Shown: positions 7,850 to 14,312 of the stretch, one piece after another
How positions within the stretch are numbered: the first letter of the stretch is position 1
Layout: each line of letters starts with the position of its first letter
NCBI GenBank assembly: GCA_049964655.1
Contig: JBMFXC010000025.1
Span: 1 to 31,165, forward strand
Reading direction: 5' to 3'
From: JAJZJT01 sp049964655
GTDB lineage: Bacteria > Actinomycetota > Acidimicrobiia > Acidimicrobiales > RAAP-2
Length of the DNA stretch: 31,165 nt
The notes under the pieces: generated by a model
Database searches by the model: none
What the model was told of the DNA's origin: nothing
What the model saw: the letters and a program-made list of their open reading frames with translations, nothing else
Program-made: the position numbers and the translations under genes

Positions 7850-8217
7850 TGGAAGCTCCCTCCGGTTGCGCCCTGCACCAGCCGGAACTGGGCGTTCAGG
7901 AGGTCGACCATGGTCTGGTACTGCATGGTCTCCTGCGTGGCGTTGGTCAGCTCCGTGGGCAGGTCGACGTTGTTACCGTTGCTGGCAGGCAGGGCGGGCG
8001 AAGGGGAGACGGTGGCAGACGCTGTACCGCCCGTGGGCGAGGCGAGGGCCTGGCGGAGGCTCTGCTCGAAGTGCACCTCTTGCGCGGTGTACCCCGGCGT
8101 CTGTTCGTTGGCGATGTTGTTCGCCGTCGCCTGCTGTGCCAGCGAGACGCTGTCGACGGCGAACTTCAGGACTCCAACGATGCCCTCGGGCACGGCAACC
8201 ACCTCGCTCGACGTCAC
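7846..8217 (-). CDS. flgB: Proximal rod protein FlgB
   Basis: First gene of the minus-strand early operon. The protein of up to 123 residues has the FlgB pattern: LAQQATANNIANEQTPGYTA near the start, then the hallmark GNNVDLPTELT and the helical end MQYQTMVDLLNAQF. FlgB sits at the base of the rod next to FliE. The longest frame starts at GTG 8217, but GTG 8193 (residue 9, VPEGIVGVL) is preceded by GAGGTGG at good spacing and may be the true start, giving 115 residues. A sigma-28-like promoter lies about 80-105 bp upstream. The stop overlaps the flgC start as ATGA. Confidence 0.93.
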   Translation of the reverse strand: MTSSEVVAVPEGIVGVLKFAVDSVSLAQQATANNIANEQTPGYTAQEVHFEQSLRQALASPTGGTASATVSPSPALPASNGNNVDLPTELTNATQETMQYQTMVDLLNAQFRLVQGATGGSFQ

Positions 8218-8595
8218 GTCGGGAGCGGGGCCGTTCGGGCGGTGCCCGCTCCTCCTTCGTGCCCGTCCTGGGCGGTCCGCTGGCAGTCCCTGCCGGCACC
8301 GTTTCTATCGGGCGTCATGGAGACGACCTTGAGCATTCGGGCCTACGTCACCCGAGCTTCTGCGCGGAATTGTGCGTCGTGTGATAAAGCCGCGCTGCCT
8401 CACCCGACCGGACCCCCTCCGCCCGCGGTGCACGACCGCCTCGTGCCTGCCCTCCTCGGCGGTTCCAGCTCGGACCCGCCGTCACCAACGGGCCGGACGG
8501 GGGAGCGCCGTGCCCTACGATCGCTTCCGTCTACTGCCCACCGGCCCCGAAACGTCCCGCGCGTCCGGTCAAGGACGCCCCGAGGAGGTCGACTC
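8218..8595. other. Divergent intergenic region between flgB and the methyltransferase gene
   Basis: This 378-bp gap between divergent genes holds the flgB promoter (8305-8332, minus strand) and the flgB leader of roughly 80-105 nt. Towards the plus-strand gene, GAGGAGG at 8582-8588 is its Shine-Dalgarno, and TACGAT (8515-8520) is a possible but unsupported -10 box. I see no RNA gene or coding frame here that deserves a call. Confidence 0.6.
8305..8332 (-). promoter_or_regulatory. Sigma-28 (FliA/SigD/WhiG)-like promoter for flgB operon
   Basis: Read on the minus strand: TCAA (8332-8329), a 16-nt spacer, then CCCGATAG (8312-8305). It differs from the glycan-island promoter only in the first base of the -10 element. 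The nominal transcription start is about 8298. It would drive flgB through fliK as one long transcript. Confidence 0.7.
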
Positions 8596-9480
8596 GTGTC
8601 CACCGTCCCACCGATCGCCTCCCTCCGCTGGGACGCCGTCGACCAGACGTACCTCTCCTACCTGAACGACCACCCCGAGCTGCCCGAGCGGTGGTTGCTC
8701 GTCCAGACGTTGGGGACCGGCTCGTCACGACGGGCGCTGCTGGGTGCCCTGGGCGTCGCCGAAGGGGCTCGGGTGCTCGACGTCGGCACCGGGTTCGGCC
8801 CCACCCCGATCGAGCTGGCCGGCATGGTGCCGGTCACCGTGGTGGGCCTCGACCGCGATCCCGCCAACCTCGAGGTGGCCCGGGCGCTCACCGAGGACGT
8901 CGGGGCGAAGGGGTGGTTCCGCCCGGGCAGCCACGTCTCCTACGGGATCGCCGACGCCTACGACCTGCCGGTGGACGACGGGCACTTCGACCTGGCGACC
9001 GCCCGCCTCCTCTTCCAGCACCTCGACGATCCCGCCCGGGCCGCCGACGAGCTCTACCGGGTGGTCGCTCCCGGTGGCGGCGTGTGCGTGGTCGACGCCG
9101 ACGACGGGCTGTCGATCTCCTACCCCGAACCGTCCGACGCCTTCCGGCGCCTGCAACGAGCCTTTGCCGACCTGCAAGCGCTGCGAGGCGGGGACCGCTT
9201 CGTGGGACGGAAGCTGTCGACGCTCCTCGAGCAGGCGGGGTTCACCGTCGTGTCGGTGGTCGTGCTCCCTCAGGCCGTCCACGGTCCCTCGACGCCAGAG
9301 GACCCGGCCCGAGCCTTTGCCCTCCAGCGGCTGCGGAGTGCCCGGGACGCCATCGTGGAGGCCGGCATCCTGGGTGCCGAGGAGGTCGACGACAGCCTCG
9401 AGGTCTTCGCCGGCGAGCGCGTCGAGGGGCAGTGCTCGATCGAGGCCCACCTCGCCGTGGTGGCTCGCAGACCAGCTTGA
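8596..9480 (+). CDS. Class I SAM-dependent methyltransferase, UbiE-like
   Basis: Protein of 294 residues. Motif I VLDVGTGFG (60-68) binds S-adenosylmethionine. A GLDRDP acidic loop follows about 20 residues later, then ADAYDLPVDDGHFDLATA (motifs II-III region) and LPGG-type motif VVAPGGGVCVVDAD. This is a complete Rossmann methyltransferase with a small extra C-terminal helix region. The GTG start has GAGGAGG seven bases upstream. The gene stands alone on the plus strand between flgB and the fliS group and converges on the latter. The substrate is not evident; flagellin modification or an unrelated small molecule are both possible. Family call is firm, role unknown. Confidence 0.88.
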   Translation: MSTVPPIASLRWDAVDQTYLSYLNDHPELPERWLLVQTLGTGSSRRALLGALGVAEGARVLDVGTGFGPTPIELAGMVPVTVVGLDRDPANLEVARALTEDVGAKGWFRPGSHVSYGIADAYDLPVDDGHFDLATARLLFQHLDDPARAADELYRVVAPGGGVCVVDADDGLSISYPEPSDAFRRLQRAFADLQALRGGDRFVGRKLSTLLEQAGFTVVSVVVLPQAVHGPSTPEDPARAFALQRLRSARDAIVEAGILGAEEVDDSLEVFAGERVEGQCSIEAHLAVVARRPA

Positions 9481-9538
9481 CCTCTCGAGGGGCTCGCCCC
9501 GGGGTCGGCCGAGCGCCCGGCCGGTGCCGGGTGACCGC

Positions 9539-9865
9539 TCACGCCTGGGCGTCGACGAAGGCGGCGGCCCGCCTGCCCGTCCGCTCGGCAGACCGGACGG
9601 CGGCAACCAGGCTGGCCCGGGCCTCGGCCACGGACCCTTCGAGGGCACGGGTGGCGGCAAGGAGCGCCTCGGCCCGCCCGCGCAGCTCCTCGGGGAGCGG
9701 ACCGAGCTCTTCGAGCGGCGTCGGATGGCGCACGGCCGGTGCCGCCGCTCCTCGAGAGGCGAAGGCGGCACGCTGATCGGCCAGATGGGCCTCCATGGCA
9801 TCGAGCTCGGCCGCCCACGCCTGGACGGCGCCGTCTCCACCAGCCCCGAGGCCGGTCCCGGTCAC
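9539..9865 (-). CDS. Small helical protein downstream of FliS (FliT-position protein)
   Basis: Protein of 108 residues, starting at a GTG (9865-9863) that overlaps the fliS stop as GTGA. After a Gly-rich start, residues about 14-35 (AWAAELDAMEAHLADQRAAF) and 55-105 (ALLAATRALEGSVAEARASLV) are Ala/Glu/Arg-rich helices that could form a coiled-coil hairpin. In many bacteria fliS is followed by fliT, the helical chaperone of the cap protein FliD, and fliD lies just upstream here. I see no diagnostic FliT motif, so the functional call is only positional. Confidence 0.7.
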   Translation of the reverse strand: MTGTGLGAGGDGAVQAWAAELDAMEAHLADQRAAFASRGAAAPAVRHPTPLEELGPLPEELRGRAEALLAATRALEGSVAEARASLVAAVRSAERTGRRAAAFVDAQA

Positions 9866-10290
9866 CCGGTGCTCCCGGTGGCGACCGGTTCGCCAGTCCG
9901 CTCGGCCTCGGCCTCGGCCGCCTGGCGCCACGCCGAGGCGAGGTCGCCGACCACCTCGCCGACCCGTCGGGCCTGGTCCCGGTCCTTGTTCAGGTTGGCC
10001 TCGACGAGCTGGTGGTGGAGGAAGAGGTACAGCTTGGCCAACTGGTCGGCCTCGGCCCAGAGGTCCGTCCGCAAGGTCCCCTGGAGGGCAAGGAGGATCT
10101 CCTGGGCGTTGCACAGGGCGTCGTTGACCGCCTTCAGGTCGCCGCGATCGAACCCGTCGTCGGCCACCCGGAAGTCGAGGAGCATCTGGTCGTAGAGCAT
10201 GGTGAGGCGCGTGGCGGGCGAAGCCGTGAGCACCGCCTCCCGCAGGTACCGCTGCCTCAGCTCGTCGGCCCGGACGACCGGTCGCGCCAT
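9862..10290 (-). CDS. fliS: Flagellin export chaperone FliS
   Basis: Protein of 142 residues, normal FliS size. It shows the FliS hallmarks: LRQRYLREAVLTASPATRLTMLYD (split here as RQRYLREAVLTASP and RLTMLYD), the helix ALCNAQEILLALQGTL, then LAKLYLFLHHQLVEANLNKD. FliS binds the C-terminal D0 helix of flagellin, stops premature polymerisation in the cytoplasm and delivers it to FlhA. ATG at 10290-10288 has GGGAG about 7 nt upstream. It follows fliD after a 172-bp gap that carries a 15-bp repeat. The C-terminal tail is Ala/Glu-rich and slightly long. Confidence 0.95.
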   Translation of the reverse strand: MARPVVRADELRQRYLREAVLTASPATRLTMLYDQMLLDFRVADDGFDRGDLKAVNDALCNAQEILLALQGTLRTDLWAEADQLAKLYLFLHHQLVEANLNKDRDQARRVGEVVGDLASAWRQAAEAEAERTGEPVATGSTG

Positions 10291-10303
10291 GGCTTCTCCC
10301 TTC

Positions 10304-10363
10304 CCTGCTGGTGGTTGGCCTGCTGGTGGTTGGCCTGCTGGTGGTTGGCCTGCTGGTGGCTTC
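10304..10363. repeat. 15-bp tandem repeat between fliD and fliS
   Basis: Three exact copies of CCTGCTGGTGGTTGG (10304-10318, 10319-10333, 10334-10348) and a fourth copy with changes in its last bases (10349-10363), followed by CCTGGTGG. The array starts 14 bp before the fliS start codon on the minus strand, so it would be in the fliD-fliS spacer of the transcript. It reads in frame with fliS (PPAGQ repeats) from a TTG at 10392, but no Shine-Dalgarno supports that start. Confidence 0.9.
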
Positions 10364-10462
10364 CCTGGTGGTCGCGGCGTTCCTCGTGGCAAGCGGGGAC
10401 GGCGCCGTGCCTGAGGCCGTCTCTGGCCCCCCTTCCTGTCGCCTGCCTGCCCGAGGTCGTGC

Positions 10463-13027
10463 TCACGACAGCTGCGACAAAGCGCTCGACAGCGCCGCGC
10501 TCTGGTTCTTCAGCGTGCCGAGCGTGACCTCGAGGTTGGCGAACTCCTGCTGGAGCGACTTCTGCTCTTGGTTGGCCAACATCTGCTCGAAGGAGATCTG
10601 GGTGTTGAGCCCGGTCGCCTGGGTGGTGAGTCCCTGGGCCATGGTGGTGATGGCTCCGGTGACCGGGTCGGTCATCGCGTTGGACAACGTGACGGCGGCC
10701 TGGGCGATGCCTGGTTGGTAGGTGAAGGTGCCGAGGTTGGTCGAGGAGGTGATCCCTGACGCGGTCACCTCGAGGGAGAGCCCGGCGAGCGTGGGGTCCG
10801 AGGCGGGAGCGCTCAGGAACTGTCCGGACCCCGTGGCGGCGACGCCGTTGATGGTGCCGGCCACGTCGGTTCCGGTGAACGTCGCCGGTGTGCCCGCCGT
10901 CGAGCCGGCGAGACCCGTGGTGCCCGACGCCGTGTTCGTCGAGGTGACGGAGAACGTCGCCGCACTACCGTAGGCCGACGAGGTGAGCTCGAGTTGCTGG
11001 CCGTTGTCAGTGACCTGGGCCGAGAGCGACAACCCGGCGCCGGCCAGGGCGGCGTTGATCCCGGAGGCGATCGAGGAGAGGCTCTCCCCCGCCGTCGTCG
11101 CGTAGTTGACGCTCGTGCTGCCCGAGGCGATGGTGAGCGTCTCCGCCGCCGACACGCTCCCCGAGCTCAGCACGGCCCCGAGGTCGGTCGCCTGGGTGGC
11201 CGAGTTGGTGATGGTCACCGCGTAGCTGCCCGGTTGGGTGGTCGCCGAGGCGTACGACAGGGAGACGTCGCCGGTGTAGGCCGACGAGGACGGAGAGAAG
11301 GTGCCGCCCTGGGTGAACAGGTCGGCTACCCCGGTCGGGTTGGCCGAGAAGGCCGACTCGAACGTCGACTGGTTGAACGACAACTGACCGTTGGAGAGGG
11401 TGAGGCCCACGTTCTCGGCATTGCCGAGCGTGGAGGTCCCCGTCGTCGTCCCGAACACGCTGAGGATCTGGTTGCTCAGGTTCTCGAGCATCGGCGACCC
11501 CATGAGCGGACCGCCCTGCTTGGTCTGCTCGTTGTAGCCGGCGTACTTCTGGATGTCGGAGAGGACCGTGTTGGCAGCGTCGACCATCGAGGCGACGGAC
11601 GCGGCAGTCGCCTTGGCGTCGGGCTGGACGGTGACCGTCACCGGCGACGTGGTGGTAGCGGCGACCTGCACCGACAGTCCCGGCAGCAGCCCGGTAAAGG
11701 TGTCGTTCTGCGAGGAGAGGGTATAGCCGCCGCTCCCGCCGAGCTGGATCTCGGCGTTCGCTCCGGCAGTCGCCGTGTCGAGGGTCCCGAGCGAGGACGA
11801 GGCGAACGCCGAGGTGTCGACCGACAGGTTGGCGTTCGTCCCCGTGGTCGAGGAGGTGAGCTGGAGGACGTAGGACCCGCTGCTCGTCTGGATGGCCGAG
11901 GCGCTGATGCCCGTGCCGGCGGCGTTGATGTTGCTCACCAGGTCGGCGAGGGAGCCGTTGCCCGTCGACACGTTGGTGGCGGTCAGGGACCCCGTCGAGA
12001 GCAGCGGGCTTGTGACCGTTCCCTGGGCACTCGACGCCTCGATGGTGGCGTTGATCGTTCCCCCGGTTCCCGAAGTGAGGGCGTCGACCGCCCCCGGGGT
12101 GACCGTGGTGAGGGTGTTCGCCGTGCCGTCGACGGTGATGACGCCATCGGTGCCGGTCGAGGCGCTGGCCATGGTGGCGAGGCCGAGGGTGGACAAGGCA
12201 GTACCCCCGGTGACCTGGAGGCTCTGACTGCTCCCCTGCGACACGGTGGCGAGCACGAGGTCGCCGCTGGCGTTGTAGCCGGCCTGGAGGACTCCCGAGG
12301 CACCCGCCGCCGAGATGGCGCTGTTGACGGCGGCGAGCAGCCCTGATCCCGAGTAGCCACCCGACGGGCTGGCCGCCAGGCTCAGGGTGTAGGCGGTGCC
12401 GTTGACCGTCACGTCCACCGTGTTGTTGGTGGACCCGACGGTGATCCCCGAGGTCTCGCTGCCGAGCGCCACGGTGCCCGTCGTGTCGGCGGCGGCCGAC
12501 GCCTGGGTGACGGAGACGCTGTGGGCCCCGAGGGCGAGCCCCGATCCCGCCGACAGCGCGCTCAACCCGTACTGTCCCCCGCCTTGGGCGAGCAGGAAGG
12601 ACGGGCTGGCGTCCACCACGTCGGAGGTGGAGGCGACCGAGCCCGACGAGATGAGGGAGTCCGCCTGGGCGAGGGAGAGCACGTTGAAGGACACCGAGCC
12701 GGTCGGGGTGCCCGACGAGGCGGTGGCCGTCGCCGCCGAAGCGTCCGAGCTGGTCGCCTGGCGCGCTCCCCAGTCGCTCGACGTCGAGAGCGCCTGGGCG
12801 GCCTGTTGGAAGGCGAGGAGGTCCTTGTTGATCGCCTGGTAGTCGCTGGCCTGGGTGTCGAGGGTGGCCTGCTGGTTCTTGAGGTCGGTGATGGGCTGCT
12901 CGTAGCTCTGCATCATCGCCTGGATGATCGCCTGGGTGTTCAGCCCCGAGATGAGCCCGTTGTCGATGATCGGCGGCGTGCCGGCAGTCGACGAGTACGG
13001 CGACGACGAGGCGGAGGAGATCGTCAT
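10463..13027 (-). CDS. fliD: Flagellar filament cap protein FliD (unusually large)
   Basis: Protein of 854 residues that promotes flagellin folding at the filament tip. The FliD_N domain starts at about 22 with NGLISGLNTQAIIQAMM. The FliD_C domain, about 425-840, includes FTGLLPGLSVQV, MVDAANTVLSDIQKYAGYN and GLTLSNGQLSFNQSTFESAF. The final helix ends NLEVTLGTLKNQSAALSSAL. Three Flagellin_IN-like segments are visible near 226-282, 357-415 and 646-698 (pattern L-LV--IN-A--G). Family members are usually about 450-660 residues, so this one carries large Ser/Thr/Gly-rich insertions. AGGAGG lies 8 nt before the ATG. A strong hairpin separates it from fliC upstream. Confidence 0.95.
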   Translation of the reverse strand: MTISSASSSPYSSTAGTPPIIDNGLISGLNTQAIIQAMMQSYEQPITDLKNQQATLDTQASDYQAINKDLLAFQQAAQALSTSSDWGARQATSSDASAATATASSGTPTGSVSFNVLSLAQADSLISSGSVASTSDVVDASPSFLLAQGGGQYGLSALSAGSGLALGAHSVSVTQASAAADTTGTVALGSETSGITVGSTNNTVDVTVNGTAYTLSLAASPSGGYSGSGLLAAVNSAISAAGASGVLQAGYNASGDLVLATVSQGSSQSLQVTGGTALSTLGLATMASASTGTDGVITVDGTANTLTTVTPGAVDALTSGTGGTINATIEASSAQGTVTSPLLSTGSLTATNVSTGNGSLADLVSNINAAGTGISASAIQTSSGSYVLQLTSSTTGTNANLSVDTSAFASSSLGTLDTATAGANAEIQLGGSGGYTLSSQNDTFTGLLPGLSVQVAATTTSPVTVTVQPDAKATAASVASMVDAANTVLSDIQKYAGYNEQTKQGGPLMGSPMLENLSNQILSVFGTTTGTSTLGNAENVGLTLSNGQLSFNQSTFESAFSANPTGVADLFTQGGTFSPSSSAYTGDVSLSYASATTQPGSYAVTITNSATQATDLGAVLSSGSVSAAETLTIASGSTSVNYATTAGESLSSIASGINAALAGAGLSLSAQVTDNGQQLELTSSAYGSAATFSVTSTNTASGTTGLAGSTAGTPATFTGTDVAGTINGVAATGSGQFLSAPASDPTLAGLSLEVTASGITSSTNLGTFTYQPGIAQAAVTLSNAMTDPVTGAITTMAQGLTTQATGLNTQISFEQMLANQEQKSLQQEFANLEVTLGTLKNQSAALSSALSQLS

Positions 13028-13091
13028 GTCGGGATCCTCCTAGGGGTGCGGGGGCCCGAGCGGGTGCCTGGGCCACGGGCCGGACCCGAGG

Positions 13092-13121
13092 GCCCGACCC
13101 GTCCGGCAGGACGGGTCGGGC
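13092..13121 (-). terminator. Hairpin between fliC and fliD
   Basis: A perfect 13-bp inverted repeat with a 4-nt loop (GCCCGACCCGTCC, loop GGCA). It lies 76 bp after the fliC stop and 64 bp before the fliD start on the minus strand. There is no T-tract, which is common for high-GC terminators. It may stop most transcripts after fliC, or stabilise the fliC mRNA 3' end while allowing some read-through to fliD and fliS. Confidence 0.7.
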
Positions 13122-13197
13122 GTGCCCCCGGGCGGCAGGTGCACGGCGTCCCCGGAAGCGGTCGGGACCACCTCCGGGGACGCACCGCGCTCCGTCC

Positions 13198-14034
13198 TTA
13201 CTGCAGGAGCTTCAGGACGAGGGACGGCTCCTGCTGGGCCTGGGACAGCATCGAGACACCCGACTGCATCAGGATCTGCTCGGTGCTGAACTGCGACGTC
13301 GCCTGGGCGAAGTTGACGTCGACGAGGCCGCTGTAGGCCGACTGCAGGTTCTGCTGGCCCACCGTCAGGTTGGCCACGATGGCGTTCAGCTGGTTCTGGG
13401 TGGCGCCCACGCTGGCCTCGATGGAAGCCACCGTGTTGATGGCGGCCTGCACGGCCGAGATGGCTGCGGCGGCCGAGGCGGCCGTGTTGACGGCCACCGA
13501 GGCGGACGACACCCCGAGCGACGCCGTGGTGGCGGCCTGGATGGTGATGACCAGCTGCTGGTTGGTGTTGTCGAAGGCGCCGACCTGGAGCACCTGCCCC
13601 GAGAAGGTGCCGTCGAGCAGGTTGGTGGTACCGAACGACGTGGTGTTGGCGATCTGGTCGATCTGGTTCTGCAACGCCAAGAACTCCTGCTGGTTGGCGC
13701 TCAGCGACTGGGTGCTGTTGGTCGCGCCGTTGGCCGAGTTGATGGCCAGGGAGTCCATGGTCTGCAGGATCGACGAGATCTGGTTGAGCGCACCGCTCGC
13801 CGTCTGGATCATCGAGACGCCGTTCTGGGCGTTCGAGATGGCCTGCTGGTAGCCGTTGGACTGCGAGAGCAGGTCCTGCGAGACGACGTACCCCGCGGGG
13901 TTGTCGGCTGCGGTCTGGATCTGCAAGCCCGACGACAGTTGGGAGATCGACTTCGCCATCGCCTGATCGGTAGCGTTCAGGTTGTTGTAGGCGTCGATCG
14001 CCGAGATGTTGGTGTTCACGACAAGGGAAGACAT
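13198..14034 (-). CDS. fliC: Flagellin FliC (short, D0-D1 only)
   Basis: Protein of 278 residues. The N-terminal flagellin domain is classic: NTNISAIDAYNNL, SISQLSSGLQIQTAADNPAG and SNAQNGVSMIQTASGALNQI. The C-terminal D1/D0 part is FSTEQILMQSGVSMLSQAQQ ending in LKLLQ. The middle holds only a short Ala/Ser/Thr/Val-rich section, so the surface D2-D3 domains are missing. Its Ser/Thr are candidate O-glycosylation sites, fitting the glycan island next door. The ATG at 14034-14032 has GGAGGA at ideal spacing. A longer in-frame reading upstream is not credible because it would cover this ribosome site and the structured leader. Confidence 0.97.
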   Translation of the reverse strand: MSSLVVNTNISAIDAYNNLNATDQAMAKSISQLSSGLQIQTAADNPAGYVVSQDLLSQSNGYQQAISNAQNGVSMIQTASGALNQISSILQTMDSLAINSANGATNSTQSLSANQQEFLALQNQIDQIANTTSFGTTNLLDGTFSGQVLQVGAFDNTNQQLVITIQAATTASLGVSSASVAVNTAASAAAAISAVQAAINTVASIEASVGATQNQLNAIVANLTVGQQNLQSAYSGLVDVNFAQATSQFSTEQILMQSGVSMLSQAQQEPSLVLKLLQ

Positions 14035-14119
14035 CCGTTCCTCCATGGGCTGAGGCCCCGTCCCTGGGGCTTGACGTACTCCGGTGGTCCCCGGTCGCCG
14101 TCGGGGAGTCGCCTCCCCG
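14033..14119 (-). promoter_or_regulatory. fliC mRNA leader with CsrA-type ANGGAN sites and hairpins
   Basis: On the minus strand, a hairpin with stem GCCCC/GGGGC (14070-14066 and 14059-14055) presents the hexaloop AGGGAC (14065-14060), an exact ANGGAN CsrA recognition loop. About 15 nt downstream, ATGGAG (14046-14041) covers the Shine-Dalgarno, and ACGGAT (14038-14033) overlaps the start codon; both also fit ANGGAN. A second, upstream hairpin (CGGGGAG/CTCCCCG, 14119-14102) adds structure. A loop site plus a site at the ribosome-binding region is the known layout of the Bacillus hag leader. No strong sigma-28-like promoter is visible; GACGATGC (14149-14142) with TTCA 16 nt upstream is a weak candidate. 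Confidence 0.65.
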
Positions 14120-14277
14120 CAACAGCCGGGTTCCGACAGGTGCATCGTCACCCCTGCCGAGCCGCTGAACGGCCTGAGGGCGAGTTGACACTGCGTTGTG
14201 ATTGCCAGACCGGGTCGTGGCGACAGCGCCAGAGGCTCCGTCGCCACCCAGGACAACCGCGGGCAACCCAGGGCTGT

Positions 14278-14305
14278 TCAACTCACCCGGTCGCCGTGCC
14301 GATAG
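14278..14305 (+). promoter_or_regulatory. Sigma-28-like promoter of the glycan island (leaderless)
   Basis: TCAA (14278-14281), 16-nt spacer, GCCGATAG (14298-14305). The ATG of the glycosyltransferase gene follows after exactly 7 nt, so with standard spacing transcription begins one base before the start codon. No Shine-Dalgarno lies before the ATG, which agrees with a leaderless mRNA. Confidence 0.75.
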
Positions 14306-14312
14306 AGCCGCC

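Noticed and set aside
9481..9538. Terminator between the methyltransferase and the FliT-position gene
   Set aside because: Only a short GGGGC/GCCCC stem with a 2-nt loop is visible; too weak to call.
10291..10392. FliS extended N-terminally from a TTG at 10392 with PPAGQ repeats
   Set aside because: No Shine-Dalgarno before the TTG, while the ATG at 10290 has a good one and is where family similarity starts. Kept only as a possibility in the repeat finding.
14161..14188. TCAA with 16-nt spacer as a strong sigma-28-like fliC promoter (minus strand)
   Set aside because: The -35-like TCAA is there (14188-14185), but the sequence at the -10 position is TCAGCGGC, which lacks the GATA core. A weak GACGATGC nearby is mentioned in the leader entry only.
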